Shown piece after piece: positions 39,358 to 50,226 of a stretch of 64,000 bases of DNA; within the stretch, counting starts at the first letter, position 1; each line of letters starts with the position of its first letter. The notes under the pieces were generated by a model. The model did not search any database, was not told the origin of the DNA, and worked only from the letters and a program-made list of their open reading frames with translations. Both the position numbers and the translations under genes were made by a program. Source of the stretch: Erythrobasidium yunnanense (taxonomy: Eukaryota > Basidiomycota > Cystobasidiomycetes > Erythrobasidiales > Erythrobasidiaceae); assembly GCA_001600175.1 (NCBI GenBank), contig BCJC01000007.1, positions 1,264,115 through 1,328,114 on the forward strand. The letters run 5' to 3'.

Positions 39358-39956
39358 ATGGCTTCAAACGAGCTCGCTTCCACCTACGCCGCCCTCATCC
39401 TTGCTGATGACGGGATTGAGATCACCGTGGGTTTGCGGCGGTATCATGTAGATTCCAGCGCGAAAGGGCTGACTTTTTATGCCATGTCGATATCCAGAGC
39501 GAGAAGATTCTTGTACGCAGCAATATCGGTTCATGAATGCATGATACAGCAACTAATGATATACCGCAACACCCAGGCCATCACCTCTGCTGCCAAGGTC
39601 GACGTCGAGCCTATCTGGGCTTCTCTCCTAGCCAAGGTGGGCAGGAACATCCAAGATGCTTTCAAGAGCGTTATAATTGACGAGACTACGTGATGTTACA
39701 GGCTTTGGCTGGAAAGGACGTCAAGGAGCTCCTCTCCAACGTTGGAGGTGGTGGTGCCGCACCCGCTGCTTCTGCCCCTGCTGCTGGAGGCGCCGCACCA
39801 GCTGCTGCTGCAGAGGAGAAGAAGGAAGAGAAGAAGGAGGAGGAGAAGGAGGTGCGATGGCTCCCCGCTCGTTCGGAGTCTATTCCCTTGGCTAATGCAA
39901 GCTTTCGTGTGCCACAGGAGTCCGACGACGACATGGGCTTCGGTCTCTTCGATTAA
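39358..39956 (+). CDS. RPP1: 60S acidic ribosomal stalk protein P1
   Basis: Exons 39358-39426, 39498-39512, 39577-39636, 39702-39851 and 39918-39956 give 110 residues, standard for P1. It forms heterodimers with P2 on the ribosomal stalk and recruits translation GTPases. The N-terminal dimerisation domain starts [19 protein letters not shown] and continues [20 protein letters not shown]. Then come an Ala/Gly/Pro hinge, a Lys/Glu run and the invariant tail [12 protein letters not shown]. The second exon is only 15 bases (SEKIL). Four introns in a 333-base coding sequence is dense. The final intron separates the acidic hinge from the conserved tail. Confidence 0.97.
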
Positions 39957-40452
39957 ACAACAAACTCCCCTCATCTATACCTTCCTCAACACCAAAATCT
40001 CAGTCTCTAGCTTGTCGCGCGGTCGTTGTAGCTTTTCCCCCTGCAACACTTCGCCCAGCTGGGTTGGCTACCAAACATTGGCTCTTTGTCCGCACGCTAC
40101 ATTCTCAGTCTATACTAATCGAGCCTCTGCAGACGTCGTTGGGATGTTCTGGAGCTATCTCCGCTAACTGGCCAGCTGTTCCTCCCGATAATACCTCTAT
40201 GTGCTGGCAGTATCAGGCGCCAACACTCTTGCATACAGCCCAGACGTGTCAGTCACTAATATCGGCTCACTGATGTCGTGTCGTGTTGAGGGCGGGTCTC
40301 GCACGTGTACAGCAGTACAGTATCGATTCGTCCTCTTGCAAGGTTCACGGCGAGCTTCGTAGGTCCACATAGGAGTATACTTATGGCCGACTGTCGATGT
40401 GATTGTCGGTACACCATCAGTCAGCGTTACATGTTCATGTTGTTTCTTGTTC
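39957..40452. other. intergenic stretch RPP1 to DNA ligase
   Basis: This contains the RPP1 3' UTR and the ligase promoter. The ligase open frame extends upstream to 40399 without an ATG, so an upstream exon cannot be excluded. Confidence 0.45.
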
Positions 40453-43400
40453 ATGCCATCGCGAAAGCAAGCACCCGATACTTCTGTTGAATCACCTGCA
40501 AAGAAGAAAGCCAAAGTCGCACAGAGTAGCAGCAGCAATGGGCAGGCCAGCTTGGGTGCCTTTTTCAACTCGCCAGGAAGCGGCAGCAGCAAGTCGCAGC
40601 CTAAAAGCAACAAGAAAAGCAAAGGCAAAGCCAGCAAGAACGATGTGATAGATCTACTCTCAGATGGGAGTGACAACGAAGAAGATATCAAGCCTGTAGC
40701 TTCTACATCGAAAGCGGCTACAGCTACCGGACGCGATGCCGTCATAAATCTGGACGATATGGACAGCTCGGACGACGAGGAAATAAGCGTCCAATCTACT
40801 TCCAAACCTAACAAACCTGTACATCCTCTATTCGCATCTCCCAAGAGCGCGAAAGTCGAGCCGGACGTAAAGCCTTTCGGTGACAATAACAACGAAGATA
40901 TCAAGCCCACGATCGCAAACAGCAATGGAAAGGGCAAGGCGCGAGCTTTAGACTCACCTACGAAGCTCGTATTCCCGTCCGGATCGAATAGCGGAGAAGC
41001 GATCGTCTATCCTCTCGATACAGACATCTTTCTCTTCGATCCGGCAAAGGATATCTCAACAGCTACTTGGCCCAGAACAGCTGCTGGAAAGCTACAAATC
41101 CCGTATAGCTTCTTGACGGCGGCGTTCGTCCTCGTCTCAGCAACGCGTGCAAGGTTGATTATTACTACTGTCTTGACGAACACCCTGCGTACGATCGTAG
41201 AGTACCAGCCAGAAGTACTGAGAGAGTGTGTCTACTTGGTAGGCAGGGCCTTTCTCTACTCCGAGTGCGTAGCCTGATATCCTGTGTTATCTGGCAGATA
41301 ACGAACCATGTTGCACCTGCGTATGAAGGCGTAGAGCTAGGCATTGGCGGACAGGTGCTGGGTAAAGCTCTGAAAGCCGTGAGCGGAGTGACTGGGAAAG
41401 ACCTCAAGCAGCTCTGGAACCAGCATGGCGATTTTGGAGATGTAGCATTCGTAGCCAAAGCAAAGTGGGTCAGCTCGCAGCTTTACATACCCACTTATGG
41501 AAGGCTGAGATCTGCATTCACCAGGATTCGTACGCTTTTCGCATCACAACCCCTTACCATCTCTTCTCTATATAATAATCTCGTTACTCTGACTGGCTTG
41601 AAAGGCTCGGGGACAGTCAACAAGAAGGCAGATATCGTCCAGCGCATGCTAGTAGCTGCAAAAGGCGAAGAAGTACGTTTCTTGGTCAGGACACTGGTTA
41701 GCCATCTGCGTATAGGGTGAGTTGGCATCAATTTCATGTTCCGGACACTTATCGCATTTCCTAATAACTGACTACTTTGATTGCTTCGCAGCGCCGTTCG
41801 CCTGACAGTCACAGCAAGTCTTGCGAGAGCATTCTGCCTGATACCATGTCAAAAGCTTGAGAACGCCTCCGAGAATACCTTCTACATCAGTCCTGAAGAA
41901 CGAGACGGTGTAAAAGCCGTCGCGAAGACCGCCAAGGAAGGCAAAGACGATCCTCGCCGCCTTCTCCTCATGCAACGCTTACAATCAGCCGAAGCTCTCG
42001 TGCGAGAAGTATACGTCCGACATCCGAACTATGATTCGATAGTGCCTGCTTTACTATCGGTGGGCTTGCTGGGCCTATCAGATGCGATACCGCTAAGTGT
42101 GGGAACACCGCTGTCGCCTATGTTGGGACAGATCACGAGGGATCTGGGAGATGTAGCGAAGAGACTGGAGCCAACGAGAGAGTTTGCGGCGGAGTGGAAG
42201 TACGATGGTCAGCGAGTTCAGATCCGTACGTAAGCCCATGTTTGAGGCGTAAGGACAGTAAGCTGACTGTCTACTTGCTTTCGTATGTCTGTGCAGACTG
42301 CGAAAAGCGTCAAAGAGGCCAAGTTCCGCCTGGCGAAAGTGGCATATCTACAAAGAAAGGAGGAGGCCAGTGGGTCGGAGAAGATGTTTACGTCAGGCTG
42401 TTCAGTCGACATCTAGAAGTAAGTGGCCACCTACTCTCGCACAGTTGTATGCTTTCTGACTAGCAGTACTGCAGGACATGACCGCCAAATATCCAGATAT
42501 CCTACATCTGATGCCTGAGCTACTGTCTGCTATCAACATCGACGATGCGGGTAATGAGATCAGCGGCGTGCAAAGCTTCATCATCGATGCAGAAATCGTA
42601 GCGATAGACCCTGTCAACAAGGCTCTGCTCACCTTCCAGACCCTTGCGAACAGAGCAAGGAAGGATGTCAATATACACGAGGTCAAGGTCAAAGTTGGAG
42701 TATATGCGTTCGACCTGATGTATCTGAATGGAAAGGTGCGCTAGCAGGGTATCTGTTTACGGGTATTGTATGCTGAACACAGGCTGGCAGACCCTCATCA
42801 ATAAGCCCTTCAGAGAGCGCCGAGAGCTGCTGAAGACTCGCTTTCCTCCTCGTGAGCCAGACGACCCAACTATAGCGCGGTGGGACCATGTCAAATGCAT
42901 GGAAGGCTTTCCGAATAACCTCGAGCCGATTCGACAGTTCATGCTAGAAGCAATCTCTCAGAAATGCGAAGGCCTGATGCTCAAGCTACTCGATTCGGTA
43001 GTCCCGCCAGCTGAAACTGATGAGGTCAAAGCGGAAGGCGACGACAACGAGCTGGACGGTCAAGATGAAGTCGAGCCAGAGGGTGGAGACGATACAGTCG
43101 AAGAGATGGAGAATGAGGATGAGAAGCCTGATGTAACCGAGGCCAAAAAAGGAGGCAGACGTAAAGCTTTACTGGCGACTTATGAGCCGGACAAGCGAGT
43201 CGAAAGCTGGGTGAGCTTCTTTCCGCTGCCTGTAGGTGTTGACACCCAAGCTGATTTTGTTATGTTTTTCAGCTCAAGGTCAAGCGAGACTATGGCGATC
43301 TAGGCGACAGTCTGGACGTCGTTCCAGTCGGAGCTTGGCATGGTCAAGGCAGAAAGACAGGCTGGTGGAGCCCAATTCTGTTGGCTGTCTACAACCCGGA

Positions 43401-44092
43401 GACAGAAGGTTTCCAGGCTTTGTGCAAGGTATGTTGAACCTCATACAGCGGTGGATGGAGTATGCTGACCATCTTCGGTAGTGCATATCTGGCTTCACGG
43501 ACGCCTTCTATAAGTAAGCACGATCATATCGACGCTCAAGCGGAGCTAAACAGGCGACATTATAGGGAGCTCAACGTCAAGTATCCGGAAGGCAGCGAAA
43601 CCTGTTCTAGCAGTCTCAAGACATACGTTGACTCTGGCTTGCGCCCCGATGTATGGTGGGAGCCTAAAGAGGTAGAATGAGCTGCCCTTTCATATCAGCC
43701 TCAGTAGCTGAGCAGATTGCAGGTCTGGGAGATTCGAGGAGCCGATCTTACACTTTCGCCTGTCTATACAGCAGCACTAGGACTGGTGTCGGCAGAACGA
43801 GGTCTCAGTCTGCGCTTTCCTAGATTCATCAAGTGGGCTTCCCGTAACTGCATTACGCAGATCAACCCTGACCGTTATATAATTCTTTCCCAGAGCTAGA
43901 AACGATAAGTCTATCGAGCAAGCGAGTGAGTTGTATCAGATTGTATAGCTTACAAACGACGGCTGATCGTTTCGAACAGCAACTCCGGAAGACCTGGCGA
44001 CGGCTTATCAACGTCAAAGCGAGGGGCACAAGCCGAAAGAAGAAGAGCCCAAAGGCGAGACGACCAAAGAGCCAATGGGCTTTGACGACTGA
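40453..44092 (+). CDS. CDC9: ATP-dependent DNA ligase I
   Basis: Exons 40453-41238, 41298-41464, 41525-41716, 41792-42225, 42297-42418, 42475-42735, 42791-43210, 43273-43428, 43482-43513, 43566-43671, 43723-43832, 43894-43925 and 43980-44092 give 976 residues. It seals Okazaki fragments and repair nicks. The N-terminal tail is disordered, with a PCNA-binding box (QASLGAFF, about residues 33-40) and Lys/Ser patches. The DNA-binding domain begins [14 protein letters not shown]. The active-site Lys is in [40 protein letters not shown] and [10 protein letters not shown] follow, and motif VI is [15 protein letters not shown] roughly 55-residue acidic insert splits EGLMLKLL from YEPDKR. The 60-base intron 41465-41524 is stop-free but out of place in the family. 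The start is the first in-frame ATG. Confidence 0.94.
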
Positions 44093-44654
44093 AATGCACC
44101 TAAATCGTTGTTGTAACAATACAACAGCCATGCAATGCAAACACAACGGAAGAAAGGGAATATGTAGGCCCGATAGAGTGATCTAGTGACATCCACACTC
44201 CTCGTGCGTGAAGAGCAGCCGCGTAGCGCAGTAAGATGCCAGACCAAAAGTCGGACCAAGTATGTTCTTCGAAGAAAGCTGTTGGCGATGTTTGAGTTGA
44301 ATATAGTTTTTTCGTCGAGCGAAAATTCAACATCGCTATGAGAAGCTCTTCGGTCGTCATAGAAGAAGGACTGGTACAGGTGTGTGGCTGGAATAGAAGG
44401 AGTCAAGAACAGCCAGGAGAGATCGCTCAGAAAGCGGAATTGCGGTCGCGATATATGAAAATATGGGCGTTCGAAAAGCATGCGAGCCAGGCAGCGAGAC
44501 AGGTTCGTGGTACATCTTGTGGTGTCCAAATGTATAAGACCACTAGCAATTCCCTTCGCGAAATCGTGGTTTGCATGTAACGAGTGCGAGCGAAGACAAC
44601 CTGCAAAAGTCATTTCGACCTTTCCTTAATCTGACGGTTACCGCAAATCTCTCA
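44093..44654. other. intergenic stretch ligase to MetRS
   Basis: This is 560 bases with one long minus-strand open frame (44014-44613) that overlaps the ligase end and shows no recognisable protein. I take it as non-coding. Confidence 0.45.
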
Positions 44655-46799
44655 ATGCTCGTTCGCACATTTCAGCACGTCGGTGCTAAGCTTCCGCATG
44701 AACTGATCCACCTCAGCCTACTGCGCCTTTCTTCTCGAGGTCTTCATGCGTCTGCGCGTGCTTTCACCGAAGCTTTTAAGCCGTTTTATGTTACGACGCC
44801 CATCTTCTATGTCAATGCTGGTATGCTTGATGCTGCAAGTGTCCAACACGCCCGCTTAGCTGAATATCGCAGAACCGCATATTGGTCATCTCCATTCCCT
44901 GGTCCTGGCCGATGTCTTGAAGCGCTATAGACGGCTGCGTGACGGTCCAAATCGAAGCAATCCACTCCTCTTGACGGGCACAGATGAGCATGGCATGAAG
45001 ATCCAGAAAGCAGCTCAAAGCAAAGATATGACCCCGATCGAGCTTTGCGATAAAGTCAGCTTGCGGTTCAAGGTGAATGCCGATTTTGCGCATGAGACCA
45101 GCGTTTGCTCACTTACATGAGATCTAGGCCCTCGCAGAGGCAGCTGGAGCGGACTATGATATCTTCTTCCGGACCACGGAAGGCAGACACAAATCTTCAG
45201 TAGAGCATGTTTGGGTGAGTCTGCCAGTTGAACATAAGCATCTTCGCTAACAAGCCTTTAGCGGACCCTGCTGGAAAAAGGCTTCATCTACAAGGCACAT
45301 TACGAAGGCTGGTACTGCGTTTCAGACGAGACGTACTATACCGTAAACCAGATCAAAGATGAGGTTGCTCCTGACGGAAGCAACATCAAAGTGTCGGTTG
45401 AGTCGGGGCAGCTGGTAGAATGGATGCAGGAGGAGAACTACATGTTCAAGTTAGGCGCCTTTCAGGATAAGCTGATCGAATGGCTACAAAAGCACCCCGA
45501 AGGTGAATTTAATCCACGCAGTAGAAGTCTATCTCCTGATGCGCTCGTCAGCCGTCCAACCGCGAGTGCGATACAACGAAGTCATGTCATACTTGACTAG
45601 CGGGCCTCTGGGCGATCTATCCATCTCACGGCCTCGCGCTCGGCTCGAATGGGGCATTCAAGCACCTGATGACCCTTCTCATACAATATATGTCTGGGTC
45701 GATGCCCTCACAAACTATCTCACCGCGACTGGCTATCCCGAGCCGATCCTGCCCAAATTCTGGCCTGCTGATGTCCATGTAGTCGGCAAGGACATCATAC
45801 GGTCAGTCATATTGTTACCTAGAGCTGCATGAGCTGATATCCCTGAGATCACTAGCTTCCATGCGATATACTGGCCGGCAATGCTGATGGCACTAGACTT
45901 GCCGCTTCCTGGCACTATTCTCGCTCACGCACACTGGACGATGGGTCAACAGAAGATGTCGAAATCGAAAGGCAACGTAGTCAACCCTTTCTCGGCCATC
46001 GATAGATTCAGCAAGGATGGCATTCGATACTTCCTGATGAACAGAGGCGGACTTGAAACGGATTCAGGTACGTCACACTTGCTGCAGCTGGACAGCTATG
46101 TATAAGCTAAGTGTATCTCCAGACTTCTCGGAAGACCACGTTGCTCGAGATTATCGAAAAGACCTGGCAGGACAGGCTGGCAATCTGGTTCAGCGGCTTC
46201 AATCTAAGGTCATACAAGCTAAATTAAAGATAGCATCAGAAGCTCAGATGCCACCTATCGAAGACGAAGCAACGCGATCCCTGCGCAACACGCTACTGGC
46301 TTTACCAGGTAGCCTATCTCACTATTTTATCTGATTGAACAGACCAGCTAATGTTCCAAGCGTAGATGCTGTCGATCAAGCTATGTCACAGTTTGAGCCA
46401 TCTGAAGCTCTAGAGGCAATCTTCAGAGCCTTGGCCGAGGTCAACAATTATCTGGCCAGCACCGAGCCTTGGAGGGAGAACGATCCTGCGACCCTACTCA
46501 AAATAATCGCATATGCTATCGAAGGTCTTCGCCGTGCATCCATCCTTCTACAGCCGTTCATCCCCGATTCTGCGTCCGCTCTACTCGACAGGCTCGCGGT
46601 GCCTCAGAAGACCAGAGAGTGGAGTGATGCTGTCGAATGGAAGGACGTAGATAATGTTACGAATCTCCTTAGGCATATGCAGGGAGGCGGTGACAGCAGC
46701 CCTGTCTTTGCTGCTCTTCGACCCGAAAAGCCCATCGAAACCAAGGCGAGTGCCGCACGAAGGCAAAGACAAAGCAAAGAACGAAAGAGCAATACATAA
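44655..46799 (+). CDS. MSM1: mitochondrial methionyl-tRNA synthetase
   Basis: Exons 44655-44820, 44873-45072, 45128-45214, 45262-45502, 45552-45801, 45856-46067, 46123-46308 and 46366-46799 give 591 residues. It charges mitochondrial tRNA-Met. The first 40 residues are basic and Ser/Leu-rich, consistent with a matrix targeting signal ([16 protein letters not shown]). Class I signatures are [11 protein letters not shown] (HIGH box) split by intron 1, [47 protein letters not shown] and KMSKSKGN (about residues 348-354). There is no C-terminal tRNA-binding extension, as expected for MSM1. The ATG chosen is the first in the frame after an upstream TTG. Confidence 0.95.
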
Positions 46800-46944
46800 C
46801 GAGCTCAGCTTATCGGGTATGCACGACCATCGAGCTGGTCTATGTAAGAGTGTCGTTGGCGGAGCACACTCGCCCGCAGGCCTCGGGTATACATCGAAGC
46901 TATATCCAGACTGTACATGAAGAAGTTCCATACACACTCGGTGC

Positions 46945-48297
46945 CTACGTTGCCCGGCAGCCTTCGACCCGGAAGGACTTCACCTGGAATCGGGAGAAGG
47001 GTTCGTCAGGAATTTACTACGAATGGGCTCCATGCCTACCTGAAATTTGGGAGAGGGATGTGCTGCCCAATCTATCTTCCCTGCCCAGTCCCTGCGAAAC
47101 ATTGTCAGTTTGGCTGTCTCAATGGGCAGAGTCGGCAGCATACTGATCCGGAGAGGTACTCCAGGGCCCGTAGCGAAATGCTGGGAACCTCAAGAGTCAG
47201 ACAAACTACGTTCACTTGGTCATTGGCACTCACGAAGCGGCCCTAAAGGGTAGTTATCCGACAATCTTCCAAAGCGTACCCGCTGTTTCTGCATTCCTTC
47301 AGGTCCTACTGCCCAGGAAATATGATCAAGTTCCCAGTTTAGTCTATAGGTTACCCACACTGTCGGATCGTAGGGTTCTTTCCCATCGTAGCGGTAAAAA
47401 TAGGCACCCGTCTCCTTGGCTCCGTTAAAGAGTAGTTGATCCAGGTCTTTTGGACCTTCCAAAGTCTCCTTTCCCGTCTTCCTTAAGCGATACTCTCCGT
47501 TCGTCCAGACAGGTACCTGGTACGTGTTGCCAGCGATCTCAAGGTCAATCTCTTCGCCTGTGTCTTTCTCGGGCTTGAGTATGAAGGCATCGACAACACC
47601 TGGTGCACCATCGGTCTTGGCCACTATCGACATCGTCAAGGGAGCCTGCCAGCTACAAATCGTATCGTCAGCAATTCGCCGGGCCCGATCTCAGGTATCA
47701 TTTACGTGGAAATCGATTGTACTGCCAGCCCTTGCTGCAAGATCGGGTCAGCGGACGAAGCCCTTGTCTGCCTCAAGTACTGTTACATACCATGGCCTCA
47801 TTGATGGTCATCGTCATCCCATCTGCATCATGCGTTATGTAGTTCTTCGACGACTCGTCTGTCTGCCACTTTGCTGGATCCAAAGTGTGAAAATCGTCAT
47901 ACCATATCTGCCATGTTCCTCCATTCGGGCACCTCAGCCTGTCTTCACCTTGTCCGGCTGTGAAATTGGTGTTCAGGGACGGTCCTCCCGTTGGCTGAGG
48001 TGCTGTCTGCGATGCGCTTGGAAGAACAGGTGTCGACAAAGGTCTGCTTGTAGTATGAAGACCTCCTGCAGCTGAAGCGACCCCTCCCGCAGCTGCTTGG
48101 GAAGTGTGTCCGCCATATGCATTACTCCATGATCGCACGCCCTCTCCTGGTCCTGGCGTATTTGACGCTGCAGGCGACTTGTTGTAGGCCTTGCTGAAAG
48201 ACTCTAACCTTGGCAGAAGATCTGGTGCACGGCTGGCAGCAGCTGATCGGTTGAAAACCAAGAAAGCTGCAGCAACGATCTCTGAACGAAATCTCAT
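46945..48297 (-). CDS. secreted GH16-like beta-glucanase-fold protein, copy A
   Basis: Exons 48297-47791, 47734-47706, 47652-47234, 47180-47144, 47091-47040 and 46983-46945 give 360 residues. A signal peptide (SEIVAAAFLVFNRSAAAS) and a Ser/Ala/Gly-rich stretch of about 80 residues precede a concanavalin A-like domain (WQIWYDDFHTLDPAKWQ). The GH16 catalytic signature is EEIDLE, with Glu213, Asp215 and Glu217. Then come YRLNWELDHISWAV and a C-terminal DWAGKIDW. Likely an extracellular or wall-bound glycosidase or transglycosylase on beta-glucan; the exact activity is unknown. Exons 4-6 were set by matching copy B (GPLPFRYGPWS versus GPLPVRFGLWS; DWAGK). It is in tandem with copy B, 410 bases apart. 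Confidence 0.85.
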
Positions 48298-48707
48298 CGA
48301 TGAGAGCAGGAATCACGAAGCATGTAGAGACCTGACTAAAGGTGGCTCGGCGTGTTTTAGGACTTCGTCTCCACGGGTAGTAAGGGATCTATGTTGTGTC
48401 GTACAGGTCCAAACTACAAACAGATCCCCAAGCAGCAGGACCGATGAAGCCTCGGAGCCAGAGTATGAAAGGCATCCTGAAAATTGCTAACGGTCCGGCG
48501 GAGTTCTGCCTGGCCGGAGTCGATCCAGGCCTTTCAGGTCAATGCCGTCACCGCTTGGGAGAGTTTCTCATTTTGATGATAATGATGCATTACTGTGTGA
48601 TCCATACTACTGTACTGACATGCGCGTTTGTACTGAAATTATGCGGGATGAGGCCCTATATCCGATGCATTCTGGCGTAACTGCGAGAGGTGATATGTCT
48701 ATCGTGA
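48298..48707. other. spacer between tandem GH16-like genes
   Basis: 410 bases containing the copy A promoter and copy B terminator. No gene was seen. Confidence 0.5.
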
Positions 48708-49708
48708 CTATTTGCAGCCTTTGATAGTCAGACCTGTTATCCGCATAGTCGGCCGAGGGTTTGCATTCCAGTCAAGCTTCCCAGCCCAGTCCCTGCGAGA
48801 CTGTAGTCAGCAGAATTCTCGCTGGACTGCATTGACGACATACGATGTAGGATCGACAGACCACAGTCCGAAGCGAACTGGGAGCGGTCCTACAGGCCAG
48901 TTGTTGCTGGATGCGACCTTCTTGTAGACGACCCGTTTGCTGCCACCAACGGACCAGGCTATATTGTCTGTGTCCCAGTTGAGCTTGTACTTCGTTTCTT
49001 CTTCGGGATTGAAGCCAGAGTAGGTGTAAGCAAAAGCAGATTCCTCTTTCGTCCCGCCCCGCAACTTTTGCTTGAAATCTTGCTTCTTGACCAGGCGAAC
49101 TCCGTTTCTCCATACAGGAGTCTGAAAGCTGTCTTGTACGATCTCCAAGTCGATCTGAAGGGGATGTCAGCTCTGTTCTGAGGCGTGCCACTTGAAACTC
49201 ACTTCATCGCCGCCATCGCCTTGATCCTTGAAGATGAAAGGATGGACAATGCCGGGAGCGTTATCGGCAGCGATATCAACGCTGAGTGTAAGAGGGGCTC
49301 GCCAAGAATCGCGCGATTGGAAGACTATACCACCAGTGTTGGCCTATAGCGCAGCGTCCGATGTTAGCGGACCCATAAGTGCAGATGGTGAAGAGAGCTT
49401 ACCATGCTAGGGTCAAGAGTCAAAGTGACGCCATCCGAGCCATAGCTGACACCGCTTTGGCCAGTCTGTACCTCCCAAGCATTACCGTTGAGCGAGGTGA
49501 AGTCGTCTTCAAAGACAGTATACGTAGTACCAGGTGGACAGCTTGTCCGAGCGAGTGACTCCTTGGCATCGTCCGTGTCTGGCTGATCGGAGTCGCCGAA
49601 CTCAGGTACACCAGATGGAAGCAAGCCAGCTGAGTCGACTGGCCTTGCGAGGACACTTGTTAGGGAGCTGATAAGAGGAGCGATGAGGAGCAGGGAAGAG
49701 GAGAGCAT
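48708..49708 (-). CDS. secreted GH16-like beta-glucanase-fold protein, copy B
   Basis: Exons 49708-49403, 49325-49203, 49154-48844 and 48792-48708 give 274 residues. A signal peptide (SSSLLLIAPLISSLTSVLA) is followed by a short acidic pro-region and the fold (YTVFEDDFTSLNGNAWEVQ). The catalytic signature is DEIDLE, with Glu143, Asp145 and Glu147, and an intron falls exactly between Glu143 and Ile144. The C-terminus runs PLPVRFGLWSVDPTS, DWAGKLDW and MRITGLTIKGCK. It is shorter than copy A because it lacks the Ser/Ala/Gly-rich spacer, and it has fewer introns. Intron 1 uses the acceptor at 49326, since the earlier TAG leaves the wrong phase. Confidence 0.86.
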
Positions 49709-50226
49709 CCTCGAGGAGAGTTGTAGACGAGAGGATGTGGGTGTAAACGAGTGTAGTTTGCGGTATGAGCAGGATCGGTAGGTGTGTTGTGGTAGCAGAG
49801 TGTTATTCGGGTCTGTGACGAGTCGCGTTTGTGCAGTGAAGACAATAGAGCGTGCCTGCTGCTGCCTTGTGCTTGCTTTGCTTGCTGAAAAGTTTGCTGT
49901 ATTGCTGTTGCGGCAGATTCTGTGCGTGTGTCGTTTGAGCGAACCGGAGCAAAGCTCGTCAGCTCGTCAGTCCGCTCCAAGGTATCGCTTTGCCCTTGAA
50001 CTGAGAGCGGTGCCAGAGCTGGACAAGGTATGCGGGCCAGAATGGGAGGTGGTCAGGTCTGCCTTGGGAATGCCATCGACGGTTGCACCGGTAAACAGTA
50101 ACATTGACAGAGGCCATGTAGAAGCAGCGAATGAAAGCTTGAGGAATAGCATGATCCGAGGTTTCGTGATGAAAGGCTGCGATCCCTTTTGCGTTGTAAC
50201 ATCAGCCAGTTGTTTCCCGGCAATCC
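49709..50226. promoter_or_regulatory. divergent upstream region GH16 copy B / RMD5
   Basis: 518 bases between divergent starts. An open frame on the plus strand runs through it in a frame different from the RMD5 N-terminus. I see no good splice partner and treat it as non-coding. Confidence 0.4.

Noticed and set aside
44014-44613. 199-codon minus-strand ORF between ligase and MetRS
   Set aside because: It overlaps the conserved last ligase exon and has no family features or splice support, so chance is likely.
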